Assembly (NCBI GenBank): GCA_023213395.1 | Contig: CM041465.1 | Span: 35,967,741-36,031,740 of the forward strand | Direction of reading: 5' to 3' | DNA: 64,000 bases | DNA from: Cycas panzhihuaensis | Lineage: Eukaryota > Cycadophyta | In this document: positions 31,751-43,130 of the stretch, piece by piece | How positions within the stretch are numbered: position 1 is the first letter of the stretch | How the letters are laid out: every line of letters begins with the position of its first letter | Notes under the pieces: model-generated | What the model was told of the DNA's origin: nothing | Seen by the model: only the letters and a program-made list of their open reading frames with translations | Database searches by the model: none | Program-made: the position numbers and the translations under genes

Positions 31751-32557
31751 TCTTAGTAAAATATATTATATATTAATTGAGTGATTTTATTAATACGTAG
31801 GTAGTAGCCTCACTATATATATCATTGAATGTATAATGCAATTACGTCTCTGTATTATTTATATAGCTGCGTCTCCGTAAAATTAATCCAGCTAAAGATT
31901 TCTTACGTAATCTGATAACATTTATTATTTCTTCAAGACTAAATGCGTGATTATGTGGCACGACTGCATCTGTGTAAGTATGGCTAGACCTAGACACAAG
32001 GACGAATGGCCAGACGCAGACATATGGGCAGAGGGGTAGACACAGACAGACATAGGGATAAACGGCTAGATAGAAGTGCAGATGACGTAAACGCAGCTTG
32101 AGAAGTGGTGGAACTTGTCAGATGATGGCACGTGAAAACAAGCAATGCTATGGAGATGTTGGACGACGTGGAATTGTCAATAGATTGGTGAGGAGACCAG
32201 AGAGATGATGCATATGTGTGTTTGGGAAATACACCCTCATATATGTATATATCAATTATATAAGAGTGATCCTGTAACATGTAGGTATACTGGTATAGAA
32301 TAAAATGAATTAGATTAATGTGTAGTTGTAATGGACTACACGTAGGATGTCACAACCTGGCTGTAACAATGTGTAGCGCTAATTGATATAGAGGATGTAA
32401 CATAGACTTCGAATGGCGATGGAATTAGATGGAATGAGGAGATAAATGAGAATGAAATGGAAGATTATTGCATATATATGATAATTGTGTACCTTGATTA
32501 TTATGTGGTTGCAATATGATGGCAGAGCCCAGCTATGAGTTTTAACAGGACCAATTC
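31751..32557 (-). mobile_element. Leader fragment of a minus-strand LTR element, truncated
   Basis: Unique sequence between array 3 and a reverse-oriented primer-binding site, so on the minus strand it is the region downstream of the 5' LTR. A G/A-rich stretch near 31985-32090 repeats GGC-AGAC-type words. An open stretch of 96 codons on the minus strand (31990-32280) has no recognisable domain and is probably chance. The rest of the element (gag, pol, 3' LTR) is missing; the sequence stops at the array edge. Confidence 0.6.
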
Positions 32558-32569
32558 GCTCTGATACCA
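32558..32569 (-). other. Primer-binding site, minus strand
   Basis: On the minus strand it reads TGGTATCAGAGC, an exact match to the initiator-Met tRNA primer complement, two bases from the LTR end. Confidence 0.88.
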
Positions 32570-32571
32570 CT

Positions 32572-32825
32572 TGTTACGAACCTTATTCATAACTGGAACC
32601 CAATCACTAGATTGCCAAAAAAGTACACATGTGAGCATAAGAGTAATTGATTTGATAAATAGTCAAAAGACTATGTTTGATTGATAAAAGTTGAATGATG
32701 TCCATATTACATTTGGGACCAATTTTATATGCATATTGGACCCTTTTACGGAAGGTTATGTCCTTTCAATAGCACCTATTCATTTAATAATCAATTAATT
32801 AATCCCTTTAAGGAGGTTCATAACA
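32572..32825 (-). mobile_element. 5' LTR (254 bp), minus strand, with long inverted ends
   Basis: On the + strand the block begins TGTTACGAACC and ends GGTTCATAACA, an 11-bp near-perfect inverted terminal repeat around TG...CA. The primer-binding site lies beside the first end. The other end abuts simple-sequence array 4 with no base between, consistent with insertion into an existing array. No partner LTR is present in the fragment. Confidence 0.78.
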
Positions 32826-33844
<1,019 letters not shown>

Positions 33845-35123
33845 GAGCTTCTATCACATTGATTAGTTTTTTATTATGGAGTGTCCTCCATCCTTAATGG
33901 ATGTTAGTTAATAGGTTTGATGGTTGAATTATCAAAAGTGGGCCCCAAGTAGGGGAACTAGAAGAATAGGTCATTAAGAGAATACTTAATACTTCCACCA
34001 TTTGAATGTGTGAGGGTTCTTACAAATAAATAATAGATAGAAAAGGGCCAATTTAAAAGTGTTAGAAAGATTTTAATAGTGTCTTGTAGTTATTAATATC
34101 ATAGGTATTATTATCGTGATAGGTATACCAATATTCACGCTTATCATAAATGGGTTATTTACCTTTATTACTAATTATAAGAGGATCATTCACAAGCACA
34201 TCTTAGTTGCCATAGTTATCAATGTCAGTTTTGCAATTATTATTATTTTGCTTATTATTATATCCTTTACTCTTAATATTAATGTTGTTTTAGTTATTGT
34301 TATGTGCAAGTCTCTTATGTAGAGTAGATTTGTTAGTTTTAATTTAAGAAGTTGATTTTTCTAAGGTTAGAGAAGGAGAGTGTTATTAAGGTAGCTGTAA
34401 CTTTTAGAGCATTTTAATTAACTTTAATAGTTTATCTTTTAGTTATATTACATTGGGGGATGTTATTGGTTGTGTTAGAGAGGAAACATGTACGACCATA
34501 CCAATGTTGACCAAATCTTAGTCCCATATATAGTTTGAGAAAGTATTAATTTATTTTTTCTTTGTGTGCCATATTAGTGGTAAGAGCCTTAAGGATGACT
34601 TATTCTTCACTTTTGAGGAGTTAATTTATAAGTATAAACACATGGTTTACAAGGAGGCTTTAAACAAACCATTTTGGTACTTTTTGTCATGTTACTTGGT
34701 CCTCATTTCATTTGTATGCTATCAATCTTTAACATGTTGGGATATTGAAGTTTATGATTTTTGTCATGTGGTTATAAGTTGTTCCACCTTATAACAATAT
34801 GATATGAATGTTTTGAAGAAGTATATAAATTTTAAGTAGAATTATGTGAATAAAAAAGAATAAGCTTTAAGTAATTATACCACTTTATAATCATCCCTTA
34901 TAGTGAATGATAAGAGGAGTGTCTAATGTTGTCCTCTTTGCATCCATTAGATACCATAAGAAGGAAATTCAAGCTTAAATTTATGTAAAAAAGTCAAGAT
35001 AACTCTTAGAACAAATTAATTATTATAAATTATACATAAGAGGTAGCTTTTTATTTGTTGTTAAAGAGATAAGCTTCATATATAAGATTCCTTTATAACT
35101 TGTCTAAAATAAGACCACTTTAA

Positions 35124-35186
<63 letters not shown>

Positions 35187-35785
35187 TGAGATAAAGACAC
35201 ACACACACACACACGTGTTTTTGTGTATTCTTGTTATATGGCCAAAATTACTCTATATAGTCTTTCATATGACATTTGAGTTATATTTTGATAGATTGAT
35301 CTTATTTAGACTTGCATGAATTTGTATAAACTTAGTTGTATGACCCTCTAATGTATATGAGCTAGATTAAGTTATGTGGGCCCCACTTAATGACAAATTT
35401 ATTTGCCATAAAAGTCTAGATTAAAGTTCCATTTCTTTATTTTCACATATAAAAAAGTTTGTGAATATAAAGGCATTAGGTGTTAGGTCAGAATTATGAA
35501 TGGAAAAAATTAGGTTATAAAGATCCATGGTTTGAATGCAAAGGCCTGTTTCACTTGTTATAACAAAATAATACATGTTGCACCCATAAAAGTATGGTTA
35601 GCGTTCTATAAAACATATTTTTATATTATTTAAGCATTTATGAATGGATGGTTTATTAATTAAAATTTTAGATGAAAGGTTATGTGGATGGAATTTTGAA
35701 AATTATTTGTTTTGGAATACATTTGAGTTAATCATGAAAATATTCCTTCTATTTTTAATTGCAGGTTTCGTTTTGAATATAATAT
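33845..35785. other. AT-rich non-coding stretch, no gene recognised
   Basis: Short open stretches at 34116-34322 and 34564-34794 translate to hydrophobic or mixed sequence without a recognisable domain or coding bias. A short TA/CA microsatellite sits at 35126-35213. From its position before a purine tract and LTR start at 35801, the right part may be the 3' internal region of a plus-strand LTR element, but no pol motif is visible. Confidence 0.45.
35126..35213. repeat. Short (TA)n-(AC)n microsatellite
   Basis: A pure TA run followed by an AGAGTGAGATAAAG spacer and an AC run. It is the only sizeable microsatellite right of the fourth array. Confidence 0.9.
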
Positions 35786-35786
35786 T

Positions 35787-35811
35787 AAAGGGAGGAATAA
35801 TGTTATGAACC
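35787..35811 (+). other. Polypurine tract and LTR start of an unassigned plus-strand element
   Basis: AAAGGGAGGAATAA is followed directly by TGTTATGAACC, which matches the terminal inverted word of the LTR at 32572-32825. This looks like the 3' purine tract/LTR junction of a related element in the opposite orientation. I could not find the LTR's end downstream, so only the junction is annotated. Confidence 0.45.
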
Positions 35812-36782
35812 CATAATAAGATGATATTGGCAAAATAAATAAATAAATAAACTAGAATTTGAGAAATAATGAGTAATACAAGAGTGTGTGTTTTTAAAAA
35901 ATAACATAAGAGTCATGATCCTCTTTGTGGCTAGATTTGACTCCAAGGATTATTATTTCACTAATGAAATACCTAAGTAACTATAAGAATAATTTCTATG
36001 AGGTGAGCAATACTTGAAACATGTAGGAGTTTGAAACACATATATTGGTAACTAAGAAATAACCATTGAATCATTAGATGCACCTAGGAGATTGCTCTAT
36101 ATAAACACTACCTCAAAAATTACATGGAGAATTCATTACAAAAAAAAACATGTATGCACAAATGTAAATAATTCTTTTTGGAAAAAATAAGCCTAAAGTC
36201 AATAAATAAAAAACTAAGAATAGATATATTCTAAAGGAATATTCCCTTAAGATATTCTTTATAATATTTCCCATTTCAAATATAGGGAAAGGGACCTATT
36301 AAAGGTTTTCATTAAAAATAAAGCTCTAGGGAGTTAAAATAGAAGTTGAAAAGAGGGGATTCTTTTCACATAAACACTTATTAGCTTATTAAAGAGTTAA
36401 AAATAAGACTAATTAGGAGTGTAAAAGATAATTTTTTACATGTATACATCATGATAATAATATGATTATAGATTAATCTACTATAAATTGTATAATCATC
36501 AATAGTAGGTGATATTAAGGATAATTGATGATCTCACTAAGTAGCTATCGAGTTTTACATTGTGTCTTCATTCATGGATAAAGAATGTAACCACTATTAA
36601 GTATAAGAAGTAGACTAGGATGCCACATTTATTGGAAGCCAAGACATTAAGGGATTTGAATGCAAGACTAATGAGGGTCAAGAGTGATGTAGACAAAGTT
36701 GTGACATATATATATGATACCAAAAAAGTAGAGATTATCATTTAGAAGATGCGGAGGATCAAATGGAGTTAAGCAAAGAGGT
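35812..36782. other. Unassigned AT-rich interval
   Basis: Probably LTR-derived sequence of the element starting at 35801 and/or the lost 3' LTR of the gypsy element to the right. One frame near 36630-36760 (+) reads protein-like (LLEAKTLRDLNARL, then VKSDVDKVVTYI) and may be a fragment of another retroelement gag. It is short and broken by stops. Confidence 0.35.
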
Positions 36783-37110
36783 AGAGTCTTCATTACAATA
36801 CTTTCATTGCAACATCAAGACACATGGAATATATTATGGATTTCACTTTCTGATGGCAATTTTAACTGATATGCCACTTCCCCTATGTGATCCTTGATCT
36901 AATATGGTCTGAAGAATCTTAGTGATAACTTATGTCAATTATTTTATCTTATCGGCATCTATTTGTAGGGTTGGAGTCTTAAAAACACCTATTTCCCTAC
37001 CTTGAAACTCTATTCAAATCTCTTTGCATTTATTTCTTGTTTCATCTTATTCTTTGCCATCTCCAAATTATTCTTTAGTATTCATACTATTTCTTACATC
37101 TGCTCTAGTT
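36783..37110 (-). pseudogene. Gypsy integrase C-terminal relic
   Basis: The minus strand gives NLEMAKNKMKQ near 37060, then SFKVGK-stop-VFLRLQPYK, GEVAYQLKLP, and finally IHNIFHVS near 36800. This is the conserved C-terminal integrase signature (GD-x-V...LQPY...G-x-V-A-Y-L-x-L-P...IH-x-V-F-H-V-S) of plant gypsy elements. The catalytic DDE core is absent from this copy. Confidence 0.78.
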
Positions 37111-37119
37111 TTCTTAGAC

Positions 37120-37300
37120 TATCTGAACTTTAGACACATTCAGGACATGATAGTCCACACACATTTTGTAAGATCCATCCTTCTTTGGATTAACTACCAT
37201 GGGAGAAGCAAATGGACTCATGCTTTTTTCTACTATGCCTTAGAGTAACACTTCTTTTTCAATTTCCTTCTTGAGATGATAAAGATGTCTCTATGGAGGA
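37120..37300 (-). pseudogene. Gypsy reverse transcriptase N-terminal relic
   Basis: The minus strand reads MSPFASPMVVNPKKDGSYK, then MCVDYHVLN, the [27 protein letters not shown] block of plant gypsy RT. The palm with its YVDD box, the RNase H domain and the integrase core should follow but are missing. The next coding trace is the integrase C-terminus. Confidence 0.8.
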
Positions 37301-37599
37301 ATATTGACTGATATCGCTCTATGGATAAGATCTATTACATGTTCTAATTCCCTTTTCAGTGGAAGTCCTTGGGGTTCTTTAAAAACTCCCTGATGTTCTT
37401 ATAAGATTACCTTAATCTCTGGAGGAATGTTTTCTATTTCTACTTAGTAACATGACATTATGTACATTTATGGACTCTTTTTTAGAATCTGTTCCATTCT
37501 ATAAGATGATACGAGCTAAACTAGAGGTTTGGCTGGGGCTTGTAGTTGATATTTATATCCTTTTTGTCAGAAGCACATAAATTTTGTCACATAGTTAGT

Positions 37600-37960
37600 A
37601 ATAATATTCCCCAACATTTATAGCTATTGAATTCCTAAAACTATGTCTACTCTGCTTATGGGCATGGTAACCATACAAGTTATGACCTTATAATAATTGA
37701 TCTAGAGAGTTGTGTCTTTACAACATCCTCCATACAATGTTGTTCTCCCATTTCCTATTGACACCTTGAATGTGTTGAGGGGTTTTACTTGTAATCCTAG
37801 TTTTTCTATTGATGCTTTGTTTATAAAATTATGTATACTCCCACTATCTACTAAGATTGATAATGGTGTCCCCTTGATTTGTCCTTGGAATCTTAGGGTT
37901 TATGGGAATACTTATTGTCCTATAATGGCCTGCAATGATATTTGGACACTCCCTGTATCC
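37600..37960 (-). pseudogene. Gypsy aspartic protease relic
   Basis: The minus strand shows LVDSGSIHNFINK near 37840 (the active-site D-S/T-G with family LVDSGATHNFI) and VDIVLGIQ near 37640, the usual end of the domain (V-x-V-L-G-x-x-W-L). The active-site Asp is retained. Stops interrupt the flanks. Confidence 0.8.
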
Positions 37961-38077
37961 ACTTCAAGAAGTTCATCTTCCTCCCTTCCTACATTCTAGT
38001 CTTATTATACTACTTCTTATGCATCTTCTGGTATTTCTATATCATTGTTATTGATCATGAAAACCTTCTTTGCTAGG

Positions 38078-39000
38078 CTAATGTTCCTTATTCCATTTTC
38101 CTCCACACTTGAAATATGTCTCTTTCCTTATGTGCTCCTCTTTTATTGTTCTTGAGCGTTTTGCTATATTTTTTATAGCTAATGGGGGGTCTGCTTTTAT
38201 TCTTAATTTGGTCCCATTGGGATTATAGGTCTGATATGTTGGTGCCTCATATCTCCTTATACATGTTAGTTTGCTATCTTTGAGTTCTACCTTTACATTC
38301 CTTGCTATTCGAATTACTACTTGGAGTTGTGGTGGATCTACTACTTTAACTCTAAATTTAATATGATTTTTTAATCCACTGGTATAAGTCTCTAATAAAC
38401 ATTCCTGCGGTATCTTTTCTAAGACCATACATTGTAGCATTTGGAACTATTCTGTGTACTCTTAGACTGATCCTTATTGATATAATTGTATTAATTAAGT
38501 AAAGTAAAGGTATTTTAAGAGTCATTATATTGCTCTACTAATCTTGATCTTAGGTTCTCCTAAGCGTGTTGGATTGGTAAGTTCATATTTTTCTACCAGT
38601 AGTACCACCTTAAGACCCTTCTATTTAAGTGTAAGGATGTTATTTCCATCTTTTCCTTAGTTATGGAGTTATAGACCCTAGAATATTTCTCTATTTATAA
38701 GACCTAATTAGTGATATTCTTGGATACTTCTAAATTAAAATTTTCCAAAGATCATCTTTCCCATTTCTATCCATTATCTATGCTAGGAGTTCTACTTTCG
38801 TAAACTCATCTATAGAATCTCTTGGTCTTATTTCCTTAATTTTCTTGATTGTTCTAGGCATCCATCTAATCCATCCTTGATGCATTGCTATTATCTATTT
38901 TTCCACTTGACACATTCTATGTTGCTTAATCTACATTTGCTAGTAACTCCTAGATTAGAATTGTTAAAGCCCTTATGCTCTAGTTTAATTCTTATGTGCC
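38078..39000 (-). pseudogene. Gypsy gag relic with start of a zinc knuckle
   Basis: A 120-codon open stretch on the minus strand (38440-38078) resembles gag C-terminus: PQECLLETYTSGLKNHIKF (family F-x-x-G-L...), a basic linker, then YFKCGGKWNKEH as a partial CX2C-type knuckle with the first Cys changed. Upstream to about 39000 gag-like coding is broken. A G7 run at about 39090 and a short unrecognised open stretch at 39002-39256 follow. Confidence 0.68.
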
Positions 39001-39172
39001 TTTAATTTTTTCCTCTAAGGTTTTGGGTTGAGCTGCTATCTTCTTGGGAATGAAATTTTTCCCTGACCTCAATTTTATTTTTACTTCCCAGGGGGGGCGA
39101 GACACATGGGGTGGGGGATGAGAATTTTGACCTTTTTGAGCTTTTACCTATACCCTTTCCCTTCGAAATAAA

Positions 39173-39184
39173 GCTTTGATACCA
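39173..39184 (-). other. Primer-binding site of the gypsy element
   Basis: On the minus strand it reads TGGTATCAAAGC, the initiator-Met variant common in plant gypsy elements, two bases from the LTR boundary. Confidence 0.85.
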
Positions 39185-39186
39185 CT

Positions 39187-39919
39187 TGTAGTGATTTAGT
39201 TCTACTTTTATAGTAGTTTTCCTAAAAAATACTGGTAATAATCCATAGAAATTCAATAACTAGATGCTTTTCAATAGAAAATTAAATAAGGAATAGGAAT
39301 TATAGAATCCATATAAGTAAATAATAATCTTTATTATCAAATAATATAAAAAATAGAGTGAAATTACATTAAAAATGGTAGTCTTTCCTAAAGAAGTGAG
39401 CTTCCTTCTTTGAGGCAAGGAACCCTCCAAACTGCAGCCCCCAAATGGGCAAACTAATTCTAGCCCCATAATAGAAAATATACAACCAAAGGAATCTTTG
39501 AATGATAGTTTAGGGTGTAGCCTAGACTTCCTATTTATAGTAATCAAAATACTAAGAATAGAAGTTGGCCAAACTAGGTGATATTCTCCTTAATACTACT
39601 CAAATAAAAGTTAGCCAAACTAGGTGATATTCTTCTTAATACTACTCAAATAAAAGTCATCCAAAACTTCTCTAAAAACTAACACATTAAAAACTTTAAA
39701 CAATCATAACTTTTGATGTAGGTGTTAGAATTAACTTTCATCTGAACCATTGGAATCCTTGTTCAAGGAACTTTAATTTGAATTATCACATGGTATAGTT
39801 TTGACTATATTGTGGAATGCTAAACATTGATTGATATGCCAATTATTTAAAATTTATTTATATTTTCCTAGGACTATATCATTGAATCTTTGTGTTTAGG
39901 TTAGCCCAAGCTCACTACA
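39187..39919 (-). mobile_element. Gypsy 5' LTR (733 bp) with 8-bp inverted ends
   Basis: Bounded on the + strand by TGTAGTGA and TCACTACA, a perfect 8-bp inverted pair. The primer-binding site lies beside the first end. It contains a tandem pair near 39560-39660 (copies of GCCAAACTAGGTGATATTCT, about 54 bp apart). A 95-codon minus-strand open stretch inside it (39260-39547) is not a recognised gene. Confidence 0.78.
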
Positions 39920-41512
39920 TTAGGATAATATCAAGACTTATGGCCACAATCAATTATTTTATTTCATTCACATCCTTGTTAGATCTAATCCTTGTAGTAT
40001 GCCATTCATGTTTGAATTAGTTTACTATTTTGTGTCTATCCTACATGCTAGTAAAGCATTCCCACCACCTATATTTGTTTGCTAATAATTTTAATTTTTG
40101 TATCCACGTAGTAGTAGTTTATTTACCATTATTTATATAACACATTCCTATACTTGTAGTTCACATAACATTCTACATATCAATAGTCCATCTACCATTA
40201 GTTCTCATGTAACTTGAATTCTCTCTATATATAGTATCAACATGAAGGAGTTCTTACAACCCATATTTGTTTGATTTCAATATCACATCTACATCCACAT
40301 CTACGATTTTTTCATATGCATCTACCATAAGTTAATATAAGTTTGATTCTATTAAATCCAATATGACATGATGCTAACACTTCGTGTAAGCCAAAACTTG
40401 ACACCTTATTCAAATATAAAATGTAAGGGAGAGGGTTTAATCAAAAGATGTTCTAATCTTTCATGTGCATCCACCAAAATTTGACATAGGTTTGATTAGA
40501 TTTAATCTAATAGGACATGATGTTAACACTTTACATAAGTTAGAACTCAATGTCCCTACATAAATATGAAATGTTAGGGAGAGAGGGTTTAGTCAAAATA
40601 CAATATAATCTTCTTAATAGGATGTGACACTAAAGCTGAGCCACCATGCCATTAAAGGGAGGTTAGAAATTTGTAGTGAAGTTCTTTCCCAAACAAGTAA
40701 TTCATTTTTTTCCTCTATTTTTTTTCCACTTTTAAATCTTACTTTTGAACTCATATTTATCTTAATTTTTAAATTACAATATTGCATTATTCATTTATGT
40801 TGTGTATCTTTTTTAATCTTTTAGTTTTTATCTTGAGTGATAACTACTTATTTCATTTTCACTCTTGTTCACTTTGCCTTATTTTACTTAGTTCTATCTT
40901 GAATTATTTTTATTTTTGTTTCCTAAATTATAATCTTAATTACTTTGCTACTTTTTTGTTAATCTATTTTTATTTTCTTCCTATCCTAATAGGTTTAAAT
41001 TACCTTTCTTGAATAAATTTTCTCAATTCAATATCTTCTCTTAGCCATTAATTGATAGAGCCTTTATTATTATTATTTTTTCATTAGAATTTGGTTATTA
41101 ATACTTCATTATTATTTTATAATTTTTACTTTTTAAGTCCTAGTTTATTCATTTAGATGTATTTATTTTATTATCTAATAGTTCCCTTCCTTTCATAACA
41201 TTAAATAGCTATTATACTGCTTTGGTTAATAATACTCTATTGGTTGTATAACATTGTCCCTACCTATCTTTATAAACTAGTGGGCAAGAGACTAGGCATA
41301 AAGTGTTTCCTTCCTCTTACATGAAGTTTAATTTTGAATAAACCTAATCCCTTAGATTAGGTTTAAGTCCCTTAGCAAAATTAGTAGTATTTTCCATTTA
41401 GTGTTAGTCTATCCCTTGTGGGAAAATTAGGCACCTTAACTCCTACTAAACAATCAAGAATTAGGAAACCATATAGGAAATCCCACCATTGATGTAGTCA
41501 ATTATGATTAAT
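39920..41512. other. Non-coding AT-rich stretch with a 150-bp duplication
   Basis: No domain recognised; open stretches at 40624-41012 are T-rich and hydrophobic, typical of low-complexity DNA. See the tandem duplication at 40310-40613. Confidence 0.5.
40310..40613. repeat. Diverged tandem duplication, period about 150 bp
   Basis: Two copies share CAT(A/G)TGCATC(T/C)ACCA, GTTTGATT...AATC, ACATGATG(C/T)TAACACTT and AGGGAGAG...GGGTTTA. Matching words lie 149-152 bp apart (40341/40490 and 40431/40583). It looks like an old duplication inside an LTR or intergenic repeat. Confidence 0.75.
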
Positions 41513-42229
41513 CCAAGCTCACTAGTGTTGTGATTTAGGTTTTAACCTTCACCATGAAGAGAGTATCAAGAGATATAGAACAAGTACACAAATATATATA
41601 ATTTGATAATTATTTAATAGAAGCCATTTCCAAAATCATGGTACATAATATCCAAAGTATAAGTTTGAATGAATAATTTTAAGAACTATTATCATGATTA
41701 TAATTGATGATAGATCTCTTATTTTGATCCCACAATAGTACAAGATTTAGGAAAAAAGCACAAAATTGGGAAAGTAATAGAAACATGGAAGGAAGCACTC
41801 ATAAAGGAGCTTATTATGGCATGGGAGATAATATCAAAGAGACTCAAAACTCTCAACTTAAAAATATGAATGAGGCTTTATACCCTTTAACTAAAGATAA
41901 GAATTAATAGATAATAAGATACTTTAATTAGCATGAAAGTCTCTCACTATAGGGGTAAAGATTAGTTCCATTTAACTCTTATTTTCAATTCTCATAAGCC
42001 CTCCAAATACATAGGAAAAGGAAGTTTGAAAAATATCACAAAACTTCAATGAGGAAGGTTCACAGGAACCCAAATTTTGGGTTTAACAAATGGAAGAATA
42101 CTTATGATTAGTAGAAAATGAGAACAAAGAGAAGGTGTTGTGTGTCACCTTACGCCTATATGACATCATTTATAAATGGTGGTAAATCATTGAATAAATT
42201 AATTTTATAAAACAAACTTGTATAAGAGG
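41513..42229 (+). other. Possible LTR-derived region before a gypsy gag relic
   Basis: At 41513 the sequence reads CCAAGCTCACTA, matching the outer end of the 39187-39919 LTR, followed at once by TGTTGTGATTTAGG, close to that LTR's other end. This looks like LTR termini of the same family. No primer-binding site could be found between here and the gag relic. Confidence 0.35.
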
Positions 42230-43130
42230 AATTTATTAGATTATTTATAGAGCAATTTGAAACCATAATAAACATAGACTACTACTAGGAATGAAGAAGA
42301 TCAAGGTAAATAAGGTTAATAGAAGAATATAACAAAGCTTTCTCCAACTTATTATATGTAGTGAGTGATATTCCTGGAGATAACCAAATTCCATTTTATA
42401 TTGATGGCCTCTTCATGAATATCCAAGTAGACATCCAAACTGTTACCTTATAAAACCTAAATAAGGCTATGCATTTGTCTTATAATTCTGAAAAGAAAGT
42501 AAATACTCTACATAATACTAAGTAAAGCATTTATAATTCCCTATTCATATAAGAAAAAAGCAAAACCTTAAATATGAAAGGACTCAAGAATAAGGGATAT
42601 CAACCTTAGGAGATCAATGCTATAATAATCCAAGGTAGAATAAGGAGAAGTTAAGAGGAAGGGCCTTTATTTTAGATTTAGTGAAGAGTGGGTTCAACAC
42701 AAATGTATAAAGAATTGATTCTATACAATATAATTGGAACCAATAGAAGAAATAAAGGGTGCTAAAATAAATTTAGAAGTCTTATAAGAATCCCTAAACA
42801 TAGAGGAAGATGGTCTTTAGATGTTCTTTTTAATAATACCAAGGTTAATGAAGGCCAATATAGTTAAGCTATAAAGATATATTAAAAATGAACTAGTAAT
42901 AATCCTAGTTAATCTAGGAACTGCTCATAAATTTATGGATCAATTTACAACCCAATGCCTGAAGTTGTTCTTAACTAGGATACCTTAGTTTAAAGTAAGT
43001 TTCAATAGTAGGTTAGAAACATCATGCTAAGGCAAGCTCGAAAACCTTAAACTAGAAATTAGAGATAACAACTTTAGTTAAAACATAGATCGTATGGGGT
43101 TATGTTTTGTCCTTGGGATGCTTTAATTAT
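42230..43130 (+). pseudogene. Plus-strand gypsy gag/protease relic
   Basis: Reading the + strand, a gag-like block near 42360-42500 gives SDIPGDNQIPFYIDGLF and a TL-x-x-A-type segment. A protease-like block near 42890-43080 has LVNLGTAHKF, where the family has LVDSGATHNF, so the catalytic Asp and Ser have changed, followed by KLENLKLEIRDNNF. Stops are frequent and no RT follows before 43130. The match is by motif order and needs a profile search. Confidence 0.5.

Larger units (their letters stand above)
36783..39919 (-). mobile_element. Ty3/gypsy relic with large internal deletion, minus strand
   Basis: On the minus strand the order is LTR (39919-39187), primer-binding site, gag, protease, N-terminal RT and then integrase C-terminus, with everything between RT motif 1 and the integrase tail gone. 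The 3' LTR was not found below 36783. It is dead by deletion and stops. Confidence 0.8.

Noticed and set aside
31990-32280. 96-codon minus-strand open frame in the LTR leader
   Set aside because: Ser/Leu/Thr-rich with no recognisable domain and located in an untranslated leader; treated as chance.
34116-34322. 68-codon hydrophobic open frame resembling a membrane peptide
   Set aside because: Composed of ATT/ATC/TTA codons from an AT-rich stretch; any AT-rich DNA gives Ile/Leu/Phe-rich frames and there is no other support.
37712-37999. 95-codon plus-strand open frame
   Set aside because: Antisense shadow of the minus-strand gypsy protease, which shows the LVDSGS motif.
40624-41012. Phe/Leu/Ile-rich open frames suggestive of transmembrane segments
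   Set aside because: T-rich low-complexity DNA; no family resemblance.
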